Assembly: GCA_018001935.1 (NCBI GenBank)
Contig: JAGNHB010000034.1
Span: forward strand, 1-60,554
From: Acidobacteriota bacterium
GTDB taxonomy: Bacteria > Acidobacteriota > JAAYUB01
DNA length: 60,554 nt
Direction: 5' to 3'
Part shown: positions 42,977 through 53,273 of the stretch, one piece after another
How the letters are laid out: every line of letters starts with the position of its first letter
Numbering within the stretch: the first letter of the stretch is position 1
Translations under genes and position numbers: made by a program
The notes under the pieces: generated by a model
The model's input: only the letters and a program-made list of their open reading frames with translations
The model's database searches: none
Told to the model about the DNA's origin: nothing

Positions 42977-44545
42977 GTGAGTCGATCAGTTACCATTTTG
43001 CGGCTGATTTTGGGGCTTGCGTTGGCGTGTCTTGCGGTGGAGGCCGCGAGTCCGGGTCCTTCCGCCTTGGGGGGGGCGGCCGCACCGGTCTGCGTGGATT
43101 TGAGGGTCCCCTCCGCGGGCACGGGGGTGCCGGGGGGCTCCCTGGCCGTGCGGGCCTGCTTCCCCCCGTCCCGGGGGGAGCGGTACCCGGACGGCTCCCC
43201 CGTGGTCGTGGTCGTCCCCGGCGGGGTGGGGGGCAGCAACCTTACCAATCCGTTCCAGTTGAACGCGGACGACCTCGTCGTGGTGAACTTCCTCTTTCCC
43301 GGCGGAAACGACCCGTCCCGCCCGGACGGCTCGGACGGGGTGTTCGATTTCCGCGGGGCCGGGACCCTCCAGGCCCTGAGGGACGTGTTGCTCTGGGCCT
43401 CGGGCGTCACGGGAGACACTCTCGGGCGGAGGATCTCCGAGCTTTCGCCGGTTCCGGTCCGGTCGGACGACGTCGGCCTGATCGGGCTCTCCAACGGGGG
43501 CAACCTCTGCCTGGCCGTCGCCGGCGTGCACGGCGCCGAGCTCGACGGGCACCTGCACTGGGTGGTGCAGTGGGAGTCGCCGGCCTCCAGCCAAGCGACC
43601 CTGGCGGACTTCGGCCCCGTGAAGTACCGCCCCGAATTCCCCGCCGGCGGGCCCTTCTTCAACCCCCGGTACCTTGGGTACGCGCCCCTGGTCTGCCCGG
43701 CGGATTTCTCGGACCTGGGCTACCAGCCGGGGGCGATCTACCCGGTTTTTCACGACGGGAACCACGACGGCGTCTACACCACCGTCACCCTCCCCGACGG
43801 CTCCCCGTCCCCCGATCTCAACGGCGACGGTGTTCTGGGGCTCGACGAGGATTTCCCCCTGTCGACCCTCACCGTCGGAGGCCTCGTGTACCACTCGCGT
43901 CCGGTCACCGAGGCCCTGGCAGAGCACGACGTTTTTTCGGGGAACTGGCCCGCTGCGCTGGCCACCCCGTCCCAGGCCCGGGACTTCTGGGAGCTGCGGG
44001 AGGCGGTGCGTCACTACGAGAACGCCCTGGAGGCGATCCCCGGTCTGGAAGGGATGGTGCTGGCGTCCGTCAGCGACCACGTTCAGACCGCTCCGGACCG
44101 CTTCCACATCCACCAGTTGTTCGACGGGTGGAACGCGAACGGCGCCTGGGTCCGGATCAACCCGGCGAAGGCCTACACGGTCCTGGTGGACCCCGCTCTG
44201 GCGACGCTCACCGGGGTGCCGGACAACCCCGCCAACACCCCGCCCGCGGACTGGTCGGGGGCCGATTACTGCATGCCCGAGAGCGTGATCGGGCGGACAT
44301 ACCAGTTGGCCGGGGTTTACGAGATGGCGGACCGGGCCCGGGGCACCGGCCTCGTCCCCGGCGACCTGACCAACGACGGGGCCCTGCGCATCGACGACCT
44401 GCTGATTCTGGAACATTTTCTGGCCGGGAACCTGGTGGAGCGGCGGTCGCCCTTCCGGTCCACGGCGTCCAAGGCCGACCTGGACGGCAACGGGGTTGTG
44501 GACGGCCTCGACAGCCGGATCCTGGCCGCGACGCTGTCGCGCTGA
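42977..44545 (+). CDS. Exported alpha/beta-hydrolase-like protein with C-terminal dockerin-like repeat
   Basis: 522 residues, started by GTG at 42977 with GGGAGGGAG just upstream and a signal peptide (VTILRLILGLALACLAVEA). The domain at 100-400 looks like an alpha/beta hydrolase: GSPVVVVVPGGVGGSN for the oxyanion strand, and VGLIGLSNGGNLCLAVAG for the nucleophile elbow (GxSxG). HDGNHDGVYT and DLNGDGVLGLDED are calcium-binding-like loops. The C-terminus (about 465-522) has two EF-type loops, GDLTNDGALRIDDLLIL and DLDGNGVVDGLDSRIL, the pattern of type I dockerin domains. Such domains occur in many non-cellulosomal bacteria as protein-binding or calcium-stabilising modules. Substrate unknown. 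Confidence 0.82.
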   Translation: MSRSVTILRLILGLALACLAVEAASPGPSALGGAAAPVCVDLRVPSAGTGVPGGSLAVRACFPPSRGERYPDGSPVVVVVPGGVGGSNLTNPFQLNADDLVVVNFLFPGGNDPSRPDGSDGVFDFRGAGTLQALRDVLLWASGVTGDTLGRRISELSPVPVRSDDVGLIGLSNGGNLCLAVAGVHGAELDGHLHWVVQWESPASSQATLADFGPVKYRPEFPAGGPFFNPRYLGYAPLVCPADFSDLGYQPGAIYPVFHDGNHDGVYTTVTLPDGSPSPDLNGDGVLGLDEDFPLSTLTVGGLVYHSRPVTEALAEHDVFSGNWPAALATPSQARDFWELREAVRHYENALEAIPGLEGMVLASVSDHVQTAPDRFHIHQLFDGWNANGAWVRINPAKAYTVLVDPALATLTGVPDNPANTPPADWSGADYCMPESVIGRTYQLAGVYEMADRARGTGLVPGDLTNDGALRIDDLLILEHFLAGNLVERRSPFRSTASKADLDGNGVVDGLDSRILAATLSR

Positions 44546-44601
44546 GGGCCCTGGAAGCGCGCCGGCTGGGGCGGCACCGCCACGAGCGGATGAAAAAAAG
44601 G

Positions 44602-44629
44602 TTGTGTTTTCGGCTTTCCGGCCTATAAT
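44602..44629 (+). promoter_or_regulatory. Sigma-70-type promoter upstream of ribH
   Basis: TTGTGT (44602-44607), a 16-base spacer and a perfect TATAAT (44624-44629), 81 bases before the ribH start. It probably drives ribH, nusB and perhaps lysS onward. Confidence 0.6.
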
Positions 44630-44710
44630 GAGCGGTTACGACCAGGCCGTCCGGTGCGCCCCGCAGTGCCGATCGCGTGCGGGCGGCCCAGATTCCGAAG
44701 GAGGGTCGCC

Positions 44711-45184
44711 GTGCCCCAGATCTTCGAAGGACAGCTCAACTCCACCGGCCTGCGGGTCGCCATCGTGGTGAGCCGCTTCAACGACGTCATCAGTTCCCGG
44801 CTCCTGGACGGCGCCGTGGACGCCCTCCTCCGGACGGGCGCTGATGACGAGGACATCCACGTTTTCCGCGTGCCGGGGTCCTTCGAGATCCCCCTGGCGG
44901 CCAAGAAACTGGCGCTCCAGGGCAAGTGGGACGCGGTGGTCTGCCTCGGGGCCCTGGTGAGGGGGGACACGCCCCACTTCGACCTGATCAGCGCGGAGGT
45001 CACCAAGGGCATCGCCCAGGTCGCCCTGGAGACGGGCGTCCCCATGACCTTCGGCGTCGTCACGGCCGACACCGTGGAGCAGGCCATCAACCGGGCCGGG
45101 CTCAAGAGCGGGAACAAGGGCTTCGACGCCGCCATGGCCGCCGTGGAACTCGCCAACCTGATGAAGAATTTCCAGACGCCGTGA
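44711..45184 (+). CDS. ribH: 6,7-dimethyl-8-ribityllumazine synthase
   Basis: 157 residues, GTG start at 44711 with GGAGG upstream. Conserved motifs: [51 protein letters not shown] (with the catalytic His) and [17 protein letters not shown]. Lumazine synthase makes the last riboflavin precursor from the dihydroxybutanone phosphate and ribitylamino-pyrimidine substrates, forming a hollow capsid-like shell in many bacteria. Other rib genes are not in this window. ribH next to nusB is a common arrangement across bacteria. Confidence 0.96.
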   Translation: MPQIFEGQLNSTGLRVAIVVSRFNDVISSRLLDGAVDALLRTGADDEDIHVFRVPGSFEIPLAAKKLALQGKWDAVVCLGALVRGDTPHFDLISAEVTKGIAQVALETGVPMTFGVVTADTVEQAINRAGLKSGNKGFDAAMAAVELANLMKNFQTP

Positions 45185-45205
45185 ACGCCGCGGCCGGAGT
45201 GTCGA

Positions 45206-45622
45206 ATGGGAGCCCGCAGAACAGCCCGTGAGTGCGCCTTGCAACTTCTCTACCAGGCGGACCTGACGCCGACGTCGGTGGTCCCGCCGGTGGAGCTGTT
45301 CTGGGAGCGTCACCCCAAGTCGGCGGATATCCGCCACTACGCCGATTTCCTCTACCGGGGAGCGCTGGAGCACCGGGAGGAGATCGACCCGCTGATCCAG
45401 CGCTACTCCGAGCACTGGCGGATCGAGCGCATGGCGGTGGTGGACCGCAACATCCTCCGCATCGCGGTCTTCGAGTTTCTGCACGAGGACGAGATCCCCA
45501 CGACGGTGGTCATCAACGAGGCGCTGGAAATCGCCCGGCGCTTCAGCACCGAGGAGTCCACCCAGTTCATCAACGGGATCCTCGACGCCATCAACAAGCA
45601 CTACCTCCCCTCGCGCCCGTGA
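45206..45622 (+). CDS. nusB: Transcription antitermination factor NusB
   Basis: 138 residues from the ATG at 45206 (GGAG upstream), 21 bases after ribH. The fold is all helical; [18 protein letters not shown] at the start and [54 protein letters not shown] at the end are the typical NusB pattern. It binds boxA RNA with NusE (S10) in rRNA antitermination. Length is normal. Confidence 0.96.
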   Translation: MGARRTARECALQLLYQADLTPTSVVPPVELFWERHPKSADIRHYADFLYRGALEHREEIDPLIQRYSEHWRIERMAVVDRNILRIAVFEFLHEDEIPTTVVINEALEIARRFSTEESTQFINGILDAINKHYLPSRP

Positions 45623-45650
45623 GGCGTCAACCCCACCCAGGAAGGACACC

Positions 45651-47231
45651 ATGAAGCTGAGCGGACCCGAATCCGAACAGGTCGCCACCCGGAAAACGAA
45701 GCTGGAGCAGATCGCCCGCATGGGCGTACCGCTCTACCCCTACCGCTATGAGGCCGCCCACACGGTGAGCCGCCTGGTGGAGCGCTACGCCTCCCTCGAT
45801 GCCGCCACCCTCGAGCAGGACCCCCCGCAGGTCAGGACCGCGGGCCGGATCCTGGCGATCCGCGGCTTCGGCAAGGCCTCCTTCTGCGCCCTCTCGGACG
45901 GTGAGAACCGGATCCAGGTCTACGTGAAGAAGAACGAGGTGGACGAGGCCACCTTCGAACTGTTCGGGAACCTCGACATCGGAGACGTCGTCGGCGTGGC
46001 CGGCCCCCTCTTCCGCACCCGGACCAACGAGTTGACCATCCTGGTCAAGGAACTGGCTTTCCTCGCCAAGTGCTTCATCCCCCTCCCCGAGAAGTGGCAC
46101 GGTCTCACCGACGTGGAGATCCGCTACCGGCGCCGCTACCTGGACCTGATGGTCAACCCGGAGGTCCGCGGGGTGTTCCGGAAGCGGGCGAAGATCGTGA
46201 AGACCCTGCGCCGCTTCCTCGACGACCGGGACTACCTCGAGGTGGAAACGCCCATGATGCACCCCATCGCGGGGGGCGCCACGGCCCGGCCCTTCATCAC
46301 CCACCACAACACCCTGGACATGGACCTCTACCTGCGGGTGGCCCCGGAGCTCTACCTGAAGCGGTTGGTGGCCGGCGGCATGGAGCGGGTCTACGAGATC
46401 AACCGGAACTTCCGCAACGAGGGGATCTCCACCCAGCACAACCCCGAGTTCACCATGCTGGAGTTCTACCAGGCCTATGCCAACTACCAGGACCTGATCG
46501 CCTTGACGCAGGAGATGATTCGGGACGTCGTGGACGCCGTCGCGGGGTTGCGGCAGCTTCGGTTCAAGGAGCACGTCCTCGACTTCGACGCCTTCACCGT
46601 CCTCACCCTTCGCGAGGCCATCGTGAAGTTCTGGGACCGGGGCGGCGAGGCCCCGGCGCCGGCGGACCTGGACGACGCCGAGGGTGTGCGGCGTACCCTG
46701 GAGCGGGCCGGGATCGAGGCCGGGGAGGCGATGCCCTACGGAAAGCTGCTGGGCCTCCTCTTCGAGGCGGTGGTGGAGGACAAGCTCATCCAGCCCACCT
46801 TCATCACCGAGTACCCCATCGAGCTCTCGCCCCTGTCCAAGAAGTCCGCGAACGACCCCCGTTTCGTGGACCGCTTCGAGTTCTTCATCGCCGGCATGGA
46901 GATCGCCAACGCCTACAGCGAGCTGAACGACCCGGCGGACCAGGAGGAGCGGTTCCTTCAGCAGGTCCGTGAGCGGGAGCGCGGCGACGAGGAGGCCCAG
47001 ATGATGGACGAGGACTACATCCGCGCCCTCAGCTACGGCATGCCGCCCACGGCGGGGGAGGGGATCGGCATCGACCGGCTGGCCATGGTGCTGACCGACT
47101 CCCCGTCCATCCGGGACGTCATCCTGTTCCCACTGATGAAGCCGAAGGCGGCGGGGGAACGGGGCGAGGGGGAGGAAACGGAGGCGACGGAGGGCGGGGA
47201 AACGGTTGCACCCGTGGTTCCACAGGGTTAG
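45651..47231 (+). CDS. lysS: Lysyl-tRNA synthetase, class II
   Basis: 526 residues from the ATG at 45651 with AGGAAGGA upstream. An N-terminal OB-fold anticodon domain ([29 protein letters not shown]) precedes the class II catalytic core: [27 protein letters not shown] (motif 1 area), [26 protein letters not shown] (motif 2) and [26 protein letters not shown] (motif 3). It charges tRNA-Lys. The last ~30 residues ([15 protein letters not shown]) are an acidic, low-complexity tail, longer than usual. Confidence 0.97.
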   Translation: MKLSGPESEQVATRKTKLEQIARMGVPLYPYRYEAAHTVSRLVERYASLDAATLEQDPPQVRTAGRILAIRGFGKASFCALSDGENRIQVYVKKNEVDEATFELFGNLDIGDVVGVAGPLFRTRTNELTILVKELAFLAKCFIPLPEKWHGLTDVEIRYRRRYLDLMVNPEVRGVFRKRAKIVKTLRRFLDDRDYLEVETPMMHPIAGGATARPFITHHNTLDMDLYLRVAPELYLKRLVAGGMERVYEINRNFRNEGISTQHNPEFTMLEFYQAYANYQDLIALTQEMIRDVVDAVAGLRQLRFKEHVLDFDAFTVLTLREAIVKFWDRGGEAPAPADLDDAEGVRRTLERAGIEAGEAMPYGKLLGLLFEAVVEDKLIQPTFITEYPIELSPLSKKSANDPRFVDRFEFFIAGMEIANAYSELNDPADQEERFLQQVRERERGDEEAQMMDEDYIRALSYGMPPTAGEGIGIDRLAMVLTDSPSIRDVILFPLMKPKAAGERGEGEETEATEGGETVAPVVPQG

Positions 47232-47311
47232 TCAAGGGGTTTGGGATCGGGCTCGGCAGCGCCGTCGTGATCGATGGCCAGATCGATGCCGAAGGAAGAA
47301 ACGGGAGGCAC

Positions 47312-47327
47312 GCCGGCTGAAGCCGGC
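47312..47327 (+). promoter_or_regulatory. GC-rich hairpin before the lolC/E start
   Basis: GCCGGCT and AGCCGGC form a 7-bp perfect stem with a 2-base loop. It lies between GGGAGG (about 47303-47308) and the preferred ATG at 47343, so folding could bring a ribosome site closer to the start. Confidence 0.35.
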
Positions 47328-47342
47328 GCCACGGCAAACGGG

Positions 47343-48563
47343 ATGCGATTCGAGTTCTTCATCGCCACACGCTACCTCAGGGCCCGCCGGAAGCAGGTCC
47401 TCATCTCCTTCATCACCCTCATCTCGGTGCTGGGCATTGCCGTGGGTTGTGCCGCCCTCATCTTCATCCTGTCCATGTACACGGGGATGAGCCAGGACCT
47501 CCAGCGGAAGCTCCTCGGCGCCACCGCCCACATCACCGTCCTGCCGGCGGGGTCCCGCGCCATCCCGGACGCCGCGGGCGTGGCGGCCCGGTGTCGGGAG
47601 GTGCCCGGGGTCCGCCACGCCGTGCCCGCCGTCTACGTCCACGCCATGGCGGGGTCGGGGGCCTCGGCCACGGGGATGGTGCTCAAGGGGGTCGAACCCT
47701 CGACGGAGCGGGCGCTCACCCTTTCCTTCGTTCACCTGAAGTCGGGCCGGTTCGAGGACCTCTCGGGCGGCCGGAAGATCCTCCTGGGGGTCGAATCGGC
47801 CCGGCGGCTCGGCGTCGGGCCGGGCGACCCGCTCTCCGTCATTGTCCCGAAGGGCGGCCTGTCCCCGCTGGGGGTGATGCCGAAGATCACCCGTTTCCAC
47901 GTGGCGGGGGTGTTCGAAACCGGCCTGTTCGATTTCGACAACACCTGGGCTTACGTGGACATCGGCCAGGCCCGCCGGCTCGAGGGGCTCGAAGAAGACG
48001 CCGCGGACGCCGTGGAACTCCGGGTGGAGGACATCTACCATGTCGGTGAACTGCGTTCGGCCCTGGAGGCGAAACTGGGAAAGGGGCTGGACACCACCGA
48101 CTGGATCGAGACGAACCGCCCGCTGTTCGCCGCCCTGAAGCTGGAGAAGTGGGGGATGTTCCTCGCCATCGGCCTGATCGTCCTGGTGGCGGCCCTCAAC
48201 ATCGTCACCACGCTGGTGATGATGGTGATGGAGAAGAGTCGGGACATCGCCATCCTCCGGGCGCTGGGCGCCCGGAAGCGGCAGATCATGGCCGTCTTCA
48301 TCCACCAGGGTCTCCTGATCGGCGCCGTGGGGACCGTCCTGGGGACCGCGCTCGGGGTGGGCCTGTCCTGGGTGTGCGACCGCTACCGCCTCATCAGCCT
48401 GGACGCCCAGGTCTACGCCATCCCCTGGCTGCCCTTCCAGACCCGCTTCCTGGACGTGGCGCTGGTGGCCGCCTCGGCCATGCTGATCAGTTTCGCCGCC
48501 ACCCTCATCCCCTCTCGGCAGGCGGCGTCCATCGACCCCGTGGAGGCGATCCGGTATGAGTGA
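47343..48563 (+). CDS. lolC: Lipoprotein-releasing ABC transporter permease (LolC/LolE-like)
   Basis: About 406 residues from the ATG at 47343, where family similarity begins (RFEFFIATRYLRARRKQVLISFITLISVLGIAVGCAALIF); the frame is open to ATGs at 47274 and 47286. The MacB/LolE architecture is seen: one N-terminal helix, a large periplasmic domain (to about 290), then three helices in the FtsX region (MFLAIGLIVLVAALNIVTTLVMMVMEKSRDIAILRALGARKRQIMAVFIHQGLLIGAVGTVLG and the final VALVAASAMLISFAATLIPSRQAASIDPVEAIR). The complex extracts lipoproteins from the inner membrane for delivery to the outer membrane. Only one permease is present, as in species with a LolF-type homodimer. The ATPase gene overlaps its end by 8 bases. 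Confidence 0.9.
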   Translation: MRFEFFIATRYLRARRKQVLISFITLISVLGIAVGCAALIFILSMYTGMSQDLQRKLLGATAHITVLPAGSRAIPDAAGVAARCREVPGVRHAVPAVYVHAMAGSGASATGMVLKGVEPSTERALTLSFVHLKSGRFEDLSGGRKILLGVESARRLGVGPGDPLSVIVPKGGLSPLGVMPKITRFHVAGVFETGLFDFDNTWAYVDIGQARRLEGLEEDAADAVELRVEDIYHVGELRSALEAKLGKGLDTTDWIETNRPLFAALKLEKWGMFLAIGLIVLVAALNIVTTLVMMVMEKSRDIAILRALGARKRQIMAVFIHQGLLIGAVGTVLGTALGVGLSWVCDRYRLISLDAQVYAIPWLPFQTRFLDVALVAASAMLISFAATLIPSRQAASIDPVEAIRYE

Positions 48564-49293
48564 GGCCCGGCCGACGACGGTGGACGATTCCCCGGGGGAG
48601 GTCTTCCTCGCGGTGGAAGGAATCCGGAAGTCCTTCCCTTACGGCAGGGGGCGTCTGGAGGTCCTCAAGGGGGTTTCCCTGACGCTGGGGCGGGGCGCCT
48701 TCGCCTCGGTCATGGGGGTCTCGGGGTCGGGGAAGAGCACCCTGCTCCACGTCCTGGGGGCCATGGAAGCCCCCGACGAGGGGCGGGTCCTCCTGGGCGG
48801 CCGGGACGTCTTCGCCGCGTCCCCGGAAGCGAGGGCGGATTTCCGGAACCGCCACGTGGGCTTCGTCTTCCAGTTTCACCACCTCCTGCCGGAGTTCGAC
48901 GCGGAGGAGAACCTCTGCATGCCCCTGCTGATTCGCGGGGAACGGAAGGCGGCCGCCCGGGAGCGCGCCCTGGGCATTCTCGAGGAGTTGGGGTTGGCGG
49001 ACCGCCGGCGCAGCCGTCCGGGGAAACTGAGCGGGGGGGAGCAACAACGCCTGGCCATCGGCCGCGCGCTGATCACGGGCCCCGACCTGCTGCTCATGGA
49101 CGAACCCACCGGCAACCTGGACCCGAAAACCGGCGACCGGGTGATGGAGTATGTATTCGGAATGACCCGGACCCGGCTCACCACCGTCCTCCTGGTCACC
49201 CACAACCCGGACCTGGCGTCCCGCTGCGGGACCCGGCTGGTCTTGAGCGCCGGGGAGCTGAAAAATCCTTCCCCGGACTCAATTTTTTGTTGA
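48556..49293 (+). CDS. lolD: Lipoprotein-releasing ABC transporter ATP-binding protein
   Basis: 245 residues overlapping the permease gene by 8 bases. Walker A GVSGSGKSTL, signature LSGGEQQRLAIGRAL, Walker B LLLMDEPTGNLD and the switch His in LVTHNPD are intact. The LolD-specific segment after the Q-loop reads VFQFHHLLPEFDAEENLCMPLLI. It powers lipoprotein release with the adjacent permease. Confidence 0.95.
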   Translation: MSEARPTTVDDSPGEVFLAVEGIRKSFPYGRGRLEVLKGVSLTLGRGAFASVMGVSGSGKSTLLHVLGAMEAPDEGRVLLGGRDVFAASPEARADFRNRHVGFVFQFHHLLPEFDAEENLCMPLLIRGERKAAARERALGILEELGLADRRRSRPGKLSGGEQQRLAIGRALITGPDLLLMDEPTGNLDPKTGDRVMEYVFGMTRTRLTTVLLVTHNPDLASRCGTRLVLSAGELKNPSPDSIFC

Positions 49294-49300
49294 TTTCCTG

Positions 49301-49329
49301 TTGCATTGCCATTAGACTTCGTTTATCAT
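49301..49329 (+). promoter_or_regulatory. Sigma-70-type promoter for the small lipoprotein gene
   Basis: TTGCAT (49301-49306), a 17-base spacer and TATCAT (49324-49329), in a strikingly AT-rich stretch between lolD and the lipoprotein gene. An AGGAGG ribosome site follows at about 49364. It looks like a strong stand-alone promoter. Confidence 0.6.
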
Positions 49330-49376
49330 TTGGTTTTTGATGAAGGCATTAAATTAACTTTTTTAGGAGGTTTTTC

Positions 49377-49628
49377 ATGAAAAAAGTTCTTCTGCTCGCC
49401 GTGATCGCGGTTTTCGGCCTTCTGGTCCTGGCCGGCTGCCAAAAGGAAGAGGCTCCTGCTCCTCCGACGGACGTCCCGCCCGCTCCGGTCGTCACCGCTC
49501 CGGTTGAGCCCGTGACCCCGCCCGCCACCGTGGAACCCGCCGTGACCCCCGAGCCCACCGTGACTCCGGAACCGGTCAAGGAAGAGCCCAAGAAGGAAGA
49601 GGCCAAGAAGCCTGCTCCCAAGAAGTAA
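49377..49628 (+). CDS. Small Pro/Glu/Lys-rich lipoprotein
   Basis: 83 residues with a textbook lipoprotein signal (KKVLLLAVIAVFGLLVLAGC; Cys is the first mature residue). The mature part is low-complexity: Pro/Val/Thr-rich, with two TPEP repeats, then KEEPKKEEAKKPAPKK. It is probably an extended outer- or inner-membrane lipoprotein, perhaps spanning toward peptidoglycan. It has its own promoter, a strong ribosome site and a strong terminator, which together suggest high expression. Function unknown. Confidence 0.85.
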   Translation: MKKVLLLAVIAVFGLLVLAGCQKEEAPAPPTDVPPAPVVTAPVEPVTPPATVEPAVTPEPTVTPEPVKEEPKKEEAKKPAPKK

Positions 49629-49652
49629 GCAAGACTTCACTGACGCGTGAAA

Positions 49653-49679
49653 GGGAGGCGAAAGCCTCCCTTTTTTTTT
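49653..49679 (+). terminator. Intrinsic terminator after the lipoprotein gene
   Basis: GGGAGGC, a GAAA tetraloop and GCCTCCC, followed by nine T. This is the clearest terminator in the window. Confidence 0.92.
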
Positions 49680-49804
49680 ATCCGGGCGGGGTGTGAATGA
49701 CCTCACCCGCCCAAGCCCCCCGCGAAGCAGGCCTCCCGCAAAAGTGCTGAGCTCCGACCCCAAGGACCCGGCCATGACAGCGGGCGGCCCGTTTTCTTTG
49801 TTGA

Positions 49805-50974
<1,170 letters not shown>

Positions 50975-51042
50975 GTCGACTCTTCCTCCCGAAGGATCGC
51001 TCCCGCCGGTCTCACGCGGGCGCGCGGCCGGCCGGCTGGAGA

Positions 51043-51082
51043 TGAAAAAATGCCGGAATCAACGGTGAATTCCGGCATTTTA
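51043..51082 (-). terminator. Intrinsic terminator of the amino-acid-binding protein gene
   Basis: On the minus strand, ATGCCGGAAT and ATTCCGGCAT form a 10-bp stem around a short loop, followed by a run of T. The mirrored AT ends could allow termination in both directions. Confidence 0.75.
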
Positions 51083-51146
51083 AATCGTCACGCTTCGTTG
51101 GGCGGGTGTCCGGGCCGGCAGGGCCGGCGAGGGGCGGCCCAACCGG

Positions 51147-51989
51147 TCACTTGGCGGGCGAGGCGGTGGCGGTGGCTGCTTCCCCGGCGGCCGCAGGGGG
51201 CTTGTCGAAGAGCTTCCACTTGGTCTTCAGCTCCTCGAGTTTCCCTGCGCCCTTCAGCTTGGTGATGGCCTGGTCGATCTTGGCCTTGAGGTCGGACCCC
51301 TTGCTCATCACGATCCCGTACTGTTCGGAGGACAGCCGCTCGCCCACCAGCCGGAACTGGTCGTCCCCCGAGCTGTTGATGATGTACTGGAGCGGGGGCT
51401 CGTCGCCGATGACGGCGTCGATCTCGTCCTGGCTCAGGTTGGTGTTCATGGCTTCTTCGATGGAGTTCACCGGGACGATCTTGGCGTCGGGGATGTTCTC
51501 CTTGACGTACTTCTCGGAGGTGGAATCCTTCTCCACGCCGATCCGCTTGCCCTTGAGGTCGGCGGCGGACTGCACGGGGCTGGCGGATTTCACCGCGATG
51601 CGGATGCCGGTGTCGAAGTACGGCACGGAGAAGTCGTACTCCTTCTTGCGCTCCTCGGTGATGGAGACGGCGTTGATGATCATGTCGGCCCCGCCGGCCT
51701 TCAAGACCTCGAAGCACTTGTTGAACTCGGGGACCCGGTTCCACTCCAGTTTGTAGTCGCCCAGCTCCTTGGCGATCTCGTACATCAGGTCGACGTCGAA
51801 ACCGTCCACGCCCGTGCCGCTGCCGGCTTCGAAGGGCATGTTGTTGTCGTGGATGGCGATCCGGATTTTCTTGAGCTTGTCGATCCGATCGGTGTCACTA
51901 ATCGGCTTCCCGGACCCGCAGGCCGCCAGGAGCGCAAGGACCGAAACCACAAGTCCTACCGTCAGGATCAGTGCCGTTTTCCGTTTCAC
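51147..51989 (-). CDS. Amino-acid ABC transporter substrate-binding lipoprotein (SBP_bac_3)
   Basis: 280 residues, started by GTG at 51989 with GGAGGAGG upstream. The lipoprotein signal ends LALLAAC. Family 3 solute-binding features: IRIAIHDNNMPFEAG, GFDVDLMYEIAKELGDYKLEWNRV, DMIINAVSITEERKKEYDFSVPYFDTG and LKGKRIGVEKDSTSEKYV. The Ala/Thr-rich C-terminal tail is short. It binds a polar amino acid such as glutamine or cystine, not determinable here. No permease or ATPase gene is adjacent, so it is an orphan component that may partner with a transporter elsewhere. Confidence 0.9.
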   Translation of the reverse strand: MKRKTALILTVGLVVSVLALLAACGSGKPISDTDRIDKLKKIRIAIHDNNMPFEAGSGTGVDGFDVDLMYEIAKELGDYKLEWNRVPEFNKCFEVLKAGGADMIINAVSITEERKKEYDFSVPYFDTGIRIAVKSASPVQSAADLKGKRIGVEKDSTSEKYVKENIPDAKIVPVNSIEEAMNTNLSQDEIDAVIGDEPPLQYIINSSGDDQFRLVGERLSSEQYGIVMSKGSDLKAKIDQAITKLKGAGKLEELKTKWKLFDKPPAAAGEAATATASPAK

Positions 51990-52051
51990 GGTTTCCTCCT
52001 CCAGAGGTTTGTCATGTTCATCGTCAACGATACATCCGCCGGGTCCCCAAA

Positions 52052-52537
52052 TCAAGACAAAAGTTCCCTTCGGGTGTTTTCGTCGAGATTCAGGTGGAGA
52101 AGGATGGCGTCCTCCCGGGGGAAGGAGTAGTAGTCCTTGCGGATGTTCTGCCGGGTGAACCCGTGCCGGGTGTAGAACATCAACGCGGGCCGGTTCGAAG
52201 GCCGCACCTCGAGGAAGCAGTGCTGCACGTCCTCTTCCTGGAGAATCGCCAGCAGCTTCTTGAGCATCCGCGTCCCGAGGCCCCGCCCCTGCACCACGGG
52301 AAGAACGGCGATGTCGTAGATCTCCGCCTCCGGCGGCGTGATCTGGGCGACGAGATAACCGACGGGGAACCGGGACACGTCGGGGACCTGGAGGAACATG
52401 ACCAGGTAGGCGGGGTTCTCGGTGAGCGACTTCAGGTGGTCCTCGGAGTAGGCCTGGAGCCCGGCGATGCGGGCGATCCGGTTGATCTCGGACAGTTCCG
52501 TCGGCTTTTGCGGGTAGATGAACTTGAAAGGGCTCAT
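52052..52537 (-). CDS. rimI: Ribosomal protein alanine N-acetyltransferase (GNAT family)
   Basis: 161 residues from the ATG at 52537, 4 bases after the tsaB stop. GNAT acetyl-CoA site: IYDIAVLPVVQGRGLGTRMLKKLLAIL (Q/RxxGxG), followed by FLEVRPSNRPALMFYTRHGFTRQNIRKDYY, which matches RimI. Placement right after tsaB is the classic arrangement. The family acetylates the N-terminus of ribosomal protein S18 and related substrates. Confidence 0.9.
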   Translation of the reverse strand: MSPFKFIYPQKPTELSEINRIARIAGLQAYSEDHLKSLTENPAYLVMFLQVPDVSRFPVGYLVAQITPPEAEIYDIAVLPVVQGRGLGTRMLKKLLAILQEEDVQHCFLEVRPSNRPALMFYTRHGFTRQNIRKDYYSFPREDAILLHLNLDENTRRELLS

Positions 52538-52541
52538 GGTG

Positions 52542-53273
52542 TCAACCTGTTTTCGTCGGAGAGGCCGGCTTCCGCCGGATGTCCGGCGGGCGGATGTAGA
52601 ACGCTTCCGGCATGGTCCGGCCGGGGGCGGCGCGGTCGGGAAAGCGGGCGGCGGCCTGCGCGAGGAGGACGCAGAGGGGCACACAGGTCCGGAGAATCCG
52701 CGAGCGGTGCCGTCGCGCGATCTGGGCGAACTCGGGAGGGAGGGTGTCGGTGTCCCCGAGGGCGTTGAAAGGCTCTCCCGAGGATTCCACGCGGGTCAGG
52801 AGGGCGTCGAAGTCCGACGGCGTCATCTCGGCGGGGGCCGTCTCCTCCGAACACAGCGGCCCCGCCCGGTTGTAGGTGGCGGCGTAGACGTTGCCCCGGT
52901 GGGCGTTGACGAGAGGGCAGAGGAAGCCGTCGGGAACCAGGGGGTGGAAGGCCATCAGCTCCAGGCTGTTGAAACCGGCGACGGGGAGGTCGAGGGCGTC
53001 CGCCAGGCCCGCCGCGACGGCCATGCCGATCCGGATTCCGGAGAAGGACCCGGGCCCGGTCACCACGGCGACCCGGCTCAGCGACGGCGCCCCGAACCCG
53101 GTTGCGGACAGGAGGCGGCCCAGGTTCTCCGTGAGCGTCTCGGTGTTGGAGGCCCCCGGCCGGATGACCTGAACTCCCGCGACCCTCCCGTCGGAGAGAA
53201 CCGCCAGCCCCTGGTCGGCCGAGGTGGTGTCGATGGCCAACAGCACCGTCGGGCTGCGCTCCGCCTTTCTCAT
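52542..53273 (-). CDS. tsaB: tRNA threonylcarbamoyladenosine biosynthesis protein TsaB
   Basis: 243 residues from the ATG at 53273, which overlaps the uppP stop by 4 bases. The ASKHA-fold N-terminus is clear: LLAIDTTSADQGLAVLSDG, then VVTGPGSFSGIRIGMAVAAGLADAL, the segment shared by TsaB and TsaD. TsaB is a non-catalytic partner of TsaD and TsaE in making t6A at tRNA position 37. The C-terminal tail (PEAFYIRPPDIRRKPAS) is usual. Confidence 0.93.
   Translation of the reverse strand: MRKAERSPTVLLAIDTTSADQGLAVLSDGRVAGVQVIRPGASNTETLTENLGRLLSATGFGAPSLSRVAVVTGPGSFSGIRIGMAVAAGLADALDLPVAGFNSLELMAFHPLVPDGFLCPLVNAHRGNVYAATYNRAGPLCSEETAPAEMTPSDFDALLTRVESSGEPFNALGDTDTLPPEFAQIARRHRSRILRTCVPLCVLLAQAAARFPDRAAPGRTMPEAFYIRPPDIRRKPASPTKTG

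Noticed and set aside
44630..44710. FMN riboswitch ahead of ribH
   Set aside because: The leader is only about 80 bases and lacks the conserved RFN-element segments.
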